Assembly (NCBI GenBank): GCA_000697055.1
Contig: JNDT01001843.1
Location: forward strand, 1 to 64,000
Reading direction: 5' to 3'
From: Saksenaea vasiformis B4078
Lineage: Eukaryota > Mucoromycota > Mucoromycetes > Mucorales > Saksenaeaceae
Length of the DNA: 64,000 nt
Shown piece by piece: positions 59,873 through 64,000 of this stretch; position 1 is the first letter of the stretch; each line of letters opens with the position of its first letter. The translations under genes and the position numbers were made by a program. A model generated the notes under the pieces. That model did not search any database, was not told where the DNA came from, and saw only the letters and a program-made list of their open reading frames with translations.

Positions 59873-62800
59873 TTACTGCCTAACTGTCCTGGACAGTGCT
59901 GCCGGGCGAGATGCTAATTGGCATCCTGATTCGATGTAGCGAACAAATATATCACGAATATTTCGGCCGGCATTAACATCCCTATTCCAAAACTAATCAA
60001 ATAGTTAAGTATCAACGTGTTAAGCCAAGCAGTACGGCTTACTAGAAATGTTCTGATTCCTCGTCTATCATATGCGCACTGAGGGCACAGTCGGATAGGA
60101 TAGACGATATTTCTATAATTGTTGCGAGCTATTCCTGTGTTAAAGAAATATTTATACCAGCCGGACTAAATCATACCGGGTCGGCGTCTATTGGGGCATT
60201 CACTGCTTAGATGCAGAATCTGCTCGTCGTCACTTAAGCAATATTGACGTTTGTGCTTGTGATGCCGGCGTCTGATATACTTCTTACTAGAGATCAATTC
60301 ATATAAGTCAGGTTTCCACTGTGTCCATTTGTTTCCTAAACATACCGATGATTACACAATTGCATGTTATAGTCACGGAAATCGACTGTGTCGTGATGAC
60401 ATATGCTGCATACTTTGCTGGTTTTGTACTCGTCTACGCATATGACTGGACATCGCTGTGCTAGCACCTTGCGAAAGGTCTACATGGATAGTAAATGTTA
60501 ATAGGATTCTCACTACCAAGGGAACTTCAGCACCCTCACCTTCACCGGTAACGGTGCATACGTCTTGTAGCCTCCACTATGCAGGTCGGCATCTCCGTAT
60601 GCTACAAATGCCCGCCGCTGGTCACGTCTACTGTTTTGTGCCTCACGATGCTGACGACGTTGGCGATACCGCGCTTTTTTGTTCTGTTTTTGCACATTTG
60701 CAACTGGAGGCTGACGCAGAGAGATAATTAATGAACGAAGAATAAGCAGACAAATGCTCACCAGGGTTGAATTGGGATAAAATCCCCCGACTTGATCCGC
60801 GATAACATCCATGGTCATACTTCTGGAAGAGTCCTGCAAGGCACGCCTTTCCCTGTGTCTGTAATGACGGTTGAACTCATCCGTCCTGGAAATAATCCAT
60901 TCAATATGACCACATATTGACAAGAACATTCTGTAGCTACCTCTGTTTTTCGCTAAATTGTGCCGTGAGAAAGCGCTGGAATTCCGGAACAGATGAGGCC
61001 GTCTTAGGATGTTCCGAAAGACGATCGTAGACTTCCTGCATGTTGGCAATTTCACGATTTTTCCTTTCTATCTGAAGGCTCCAGTTAAATTTGGAGCTGG
61101 CTCTAAAAAAGCATGCAGTTATTGCACTGACTACATACAGGATCTTGTTCTTACTGATAATAATTATTTGTAACGCCAAATGTGTGGTTTTCTCTCGCCT
61201 CTTGATCATGAAGGTCATCTGCAGTATCCACAGCAGTTACAAGAGAACGAATCCCTAAGATATATATATATATATAGCTTCTGTTGAGTTCCTTGTAGAA
61301 AAAAAAAATACCAGGATCGATTCCCACTATTCGAGTTATCTCAGGATCTAAGTCGCGCGCGGCTGTTAAACCCCTAGGTTCCTTCTTCAAATGATAGATG
61401 CCATTATGCAAAGTAGAGAAATCCCTATCGCGAGGAAGGAACTGAAAGTCTCTTTGGGAGGACGGATAAGATGCTGAAATGCAACCTTTCTGTTAGCGTG
61501 CTCCATGGTATAACAAAAACTGGACTGACCTTGGTTTGGTTTGCGAGATTTAAATCTGACTGCCGCCATAACACCATCCGTCTCAAAGCCATAATCAAAC
61601 TCCACTTCTGGTAGCTCATCGTTGTTTATCCCTTATATGAAAAATGTAAGGACGTTACTTCCATGCGGTTGAATATAACCAGACCTTGTGCCCGGCGGCG
61701 GCGAGGCATCACTCTTTCAAGACAAAAAATTGCTTCCCAAAGTTGTTCGCGGTATATCATGTCCTTGAGCGCATTATTGAAGGTATGAAAGCCTTGCAAA
61801 GGACCCTAACGTAAGAGTGCCAATTTTTTCTTTGGTCAATCTATGGTTTTTTTTTTACGAGACACCTACCGCTAGATTTTCCGGGAGATCGGTGGTAACG
61901 TCTTTAAGCGCCCAGTAAAGTATTTTACCGGTTACGGGAAAGTAACCTAGTGTAGTATTATTGCTTAGCTCATATTATGGTTCAAACAAGGTCACCAGGT
62001 TTCAGCTTACCTATCTGGTTTTTAGACATTGGAACGAGAGTCCAGCCTTTTCCATTGAGTTCATTTGTTTGCTTAAGCATTAATGCTGAGAGACGAAGCA
62101 TACAGGGAAGCAACCGCTGGTTTTCGTCGTCACTGAGGTCTGCGGTTATATCTACAATGCCAAGGTTTTCCTGGTAAACATTCTGAAACTCTCTAGGAAG
62201 TTCCCAACGGTAAGTAATCTTGGGGAAGAAAATAAGTTGATATCTTGTCTTGTCATACTCATAAAAGACTTCGAGGTCGGTGATTGAATCATCATCTAAA
62301 GTTGTCCATGCACTACGGTCAAAAAGTTCTTGTGCTGTTATTCCCTGGACACATCTGGATGCTACAAATTGGAAGCAAGGCGATATCACGTAAACAATGT
62401 AAAGCAAATACATTAAGCAGTGGAGTAATACCTAGGCTTCTCGCATCGTGTCGCTGATTTTGCGGGTGGCTCGCAAATAGTTCATCGAAAAAGGCAACGA
62501 AGGTTCGCTTCATGTATATTTGAAGATTCGACGTGATGTGTAGGTATGTGTCTATAAATACGAAAAGTTTGTGTTTTCTTCCTCTCAAATAGTTCCACTT
62601 ACTAGCAACTATTTTCCCCGCAAATGACGGGGCCAGCTCTCTCATCATGTATGTCAACGTGGGAAGCCGGTAGTTTTCTGCAGAAAGTATAAGATTATTT
62701 AGCCTTACAAATTTACATGTATACCTTCTCCCGTCGCTGGGTTCATTCTGCAAGTATCAAAAAAGTTCTCGAAAGTCTGCCGTAGATCAACACACCAGCG

Positions 62801-63283
62801 GTAGTTAGACTATTGAACATGGGAGCAGATTTAGTTATCCTGTTAACTTCCTAACATCGCTACGTACAAACGCTACCCGAATGTTTGTGCCGGTATCTCG
62901 GGTCAGGATCATTTTAAATGCGGCAATAAAAAAGACTTCATCATGGATAGGAGGAAAAGTCTCGAACTGGCCGTCGATCCAACGATGGATGTGCAAATTG
63001 ACAAGGAACATTGCACACTGACAAGCGGTCGCGTATTCTTCTGCCACTGAACGAAAGACGCCCTATATCAGCTTGTACTTAATATATATGAAAGAGTTTA
63101 TATGAGAATTCTATAATGCAATACCCTGAGTTGCTTGTGGTTTTCCTGCAGAAAATTGCGAAGCTTCAATTTTCGAACAAATAAGTAGTCGCGACCAGGC
63201 AGCTGCGAGATGGGGGTGTTTTGATACCCATACCGTCTCCTGCGGGCCGGGGGCTCTCCAACTTCGTTGTGTTGTCTATCCAT
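59873..63283 (-). CDS. Intact intron-rich Fanzor (eukaryotic TnpB-like RNA-guided nuclease)
   Basis: I followed 18 exons with consistent phases from MDRQHNEVGEPPARRRRYGY (63283) to the stop at 59873-59875, about 805 residues. The helical N-terminal half includes AEEYATACQCAMFLVNLHIH and GKGWTLVPMSKNQI, typical of Fanzor lobes. RuvC-I is IVGIDPGIRSLVTAV (about residue 465). Then comes AFVAYGDADL, where TnpB has its Glu, and VDEYKTSKVCSIC (about 669), the relocated Glu motif plus first zinc pair. The second pair is LCPQC (about 752) and RuvC-III FWNRDVNAGRNIRD (about 770). Known Fanzors are RNA-guided DNA nucleases of mobile-element origin. Two donors (GTTAAC, GTCTGG) are weak. The guide RNA was not located. 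Confidence 0.82.
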
Positions 63284-64000
63284 GTTTTTGGGAATAAAAA
63301 GGAAGGGAGATTTGTTGTCAAATAGTTAGATGGAATATATGTGAACTCGTAGGACTGTTGTTTCGTTATCCATGATGGGCCGCTGCTAATAGACTAACAC
63401 TTTTTGCTCCTTCGTGTCTGCTGAGCCTTTCAAGCAAGGTATGGCCAGTGCAAACAGGCAGCTAGCTTTGTAAATGACGACGTACTGACGGGCCGCTGCT
63501 TTCAAATATGCATGTAAGTAACTATTGCGATAAGCGCAAGGGCGATCTGTCCAGAATTCTGTGACGGCGACCGAGAAATATCTTTGTACAACTTCCATAT
63601 CGATATCAATGGAAAATGATTAAGAAGTGTCATTCTCTTTGTCATTGGGTCCTCTGGCCAGGGGACCAGTCATCCAGGCCATAGGACTTGTTTTCGTTTT
63701 GAATATTTCGAATGGATAGGCTCAGGAACCAGAAGGCAGATAATACGTGGGCAATACAACAACGTTGGATCAAGAGATTACTGATTATGCGTTTTTTTTA
63801 AAAAACGCATTTGGCTTGTGCAACTCATATATCGGCCTACCATCCATCTTACTGTCTTGAAAAAATATTTATCAGTAAAGGAACAAAGATTAAGAACTTC
63901 TCTACCTGTCAGATTCTTGTATACGGATCTTGTGAATTTTGGGGGTACGTTACACGAGGGGTACTTGCGTCACACCTGCCAAAAGTAGAATGTAACATAA
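63284..64000. other. Upstream flank of the intact Fanzor gene
   Basis: No recognisable gene. A minus frame at 63386-63598 is open but featureless. A perfect 24-base palindrome of GCGT and T/A runs lies at 63787-63810. The Fanzor promoter should lie just above 63283. Confidence 0.45.

Noticed and set aside
63787..63810. Perfect palindrome of T/A runs with GCGT ends
   Set aside because: It could form a hairpin, but such T/A-run palindromes occur by chance in AT-rich spacers and nothing links it to a gene.
1..64000. CRISPR arrays, tRNA and rRNA genes
   Set aside because: No array of regularly spaced repeats, cloverleaf-like sequence or rRNA segment was recognised by eye. A tRNAscan or Infernal run would settle this.

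Overview
The window is nuclear DNA of a filamentous fungus, most likely an early-diverging one (Mucoromycota, probably Mucorales). Many introns are about 50-70 nt with GT-AG ends and CTAAC/CTAAAC-like branch sites. The gene set is fungal, including fused THI6, MLH1, ornithine aminotransferase, an unfused RPS30 and a STIMATE/YPL162C-type membrane protein. Accessory genes include Crinkler proteins and several Fanzor/TnpB-like loci. I rebuilt spliced genes by eye from splice sites and reading phase. Outer coordinates are firm where a start and stop are named; internal exon edges are stated only where I followed them.

Layout. 1-7.2 kb is mobile-element territory on the minus strand. It holds a roughly 1,300-residue gene joining an N-terminal XPG/FEN1-like nuclease to a C-terminal Fanzor/TnpB-like RuvC and zinc-ribbon region (1242-5679), interrupted by one TGA. 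A pair of diverged non-coding repeats (410-508 and 1121-1219) sits on its 3' side, and a truncated transposase-like gene lies upstream (6279-7189). From 7.4 to 31.9 kb is ordinary chromosome: protein phosphatase 5 (7422-9568), a hypothetical gene (9778-10797), a STIMATE-like vacuolar membrane protein (11305-12318), a fasciclin-domain membrane protein (14692-17149), an IQ/coiled-coil protein (20988-23275), an F-box/leucine-rich protein (25162-26545), an unknown 459-residue protein (27576-28955) and RPS30 (31607-31929).

33-43.4 kb is a second accessory block. It has two tandem Crinkler genes with duplicated upstream sequence, a relic of a B-type DNA polymerase exonuclease domain, a Fanzor C-terminal relic, a broken PD-(D/E)XK-like gene and a small TA-flanked inverted-repeat element. 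From 44.2 to 59.8 kb conserved genes return: RPS3A/eS1, an SDR dehydrogenase of the HSD17B10 type, THI6, a calmodulin-like protein, ornithine aminotransferase and MLH1. A CACTA-like miniature element lies at 52702-52844.

Directly upstream of MLH1 (59873-63283, minus) is an apparently intact, very intron-rich Fanzor gene: 18 exons by my reading, about 805 residues. It keeps the RuvC-I Asp, the relocated Glu motif VDEY-x-TSK, a CxxC/CxxC zinc ribbon and the RuvC-III NRDVNAGRN motif. Two structurally different Fanzor-type nuclease genes, a third relic and a candidate guide-RNA-like repeat make this the most interesting part of the window.
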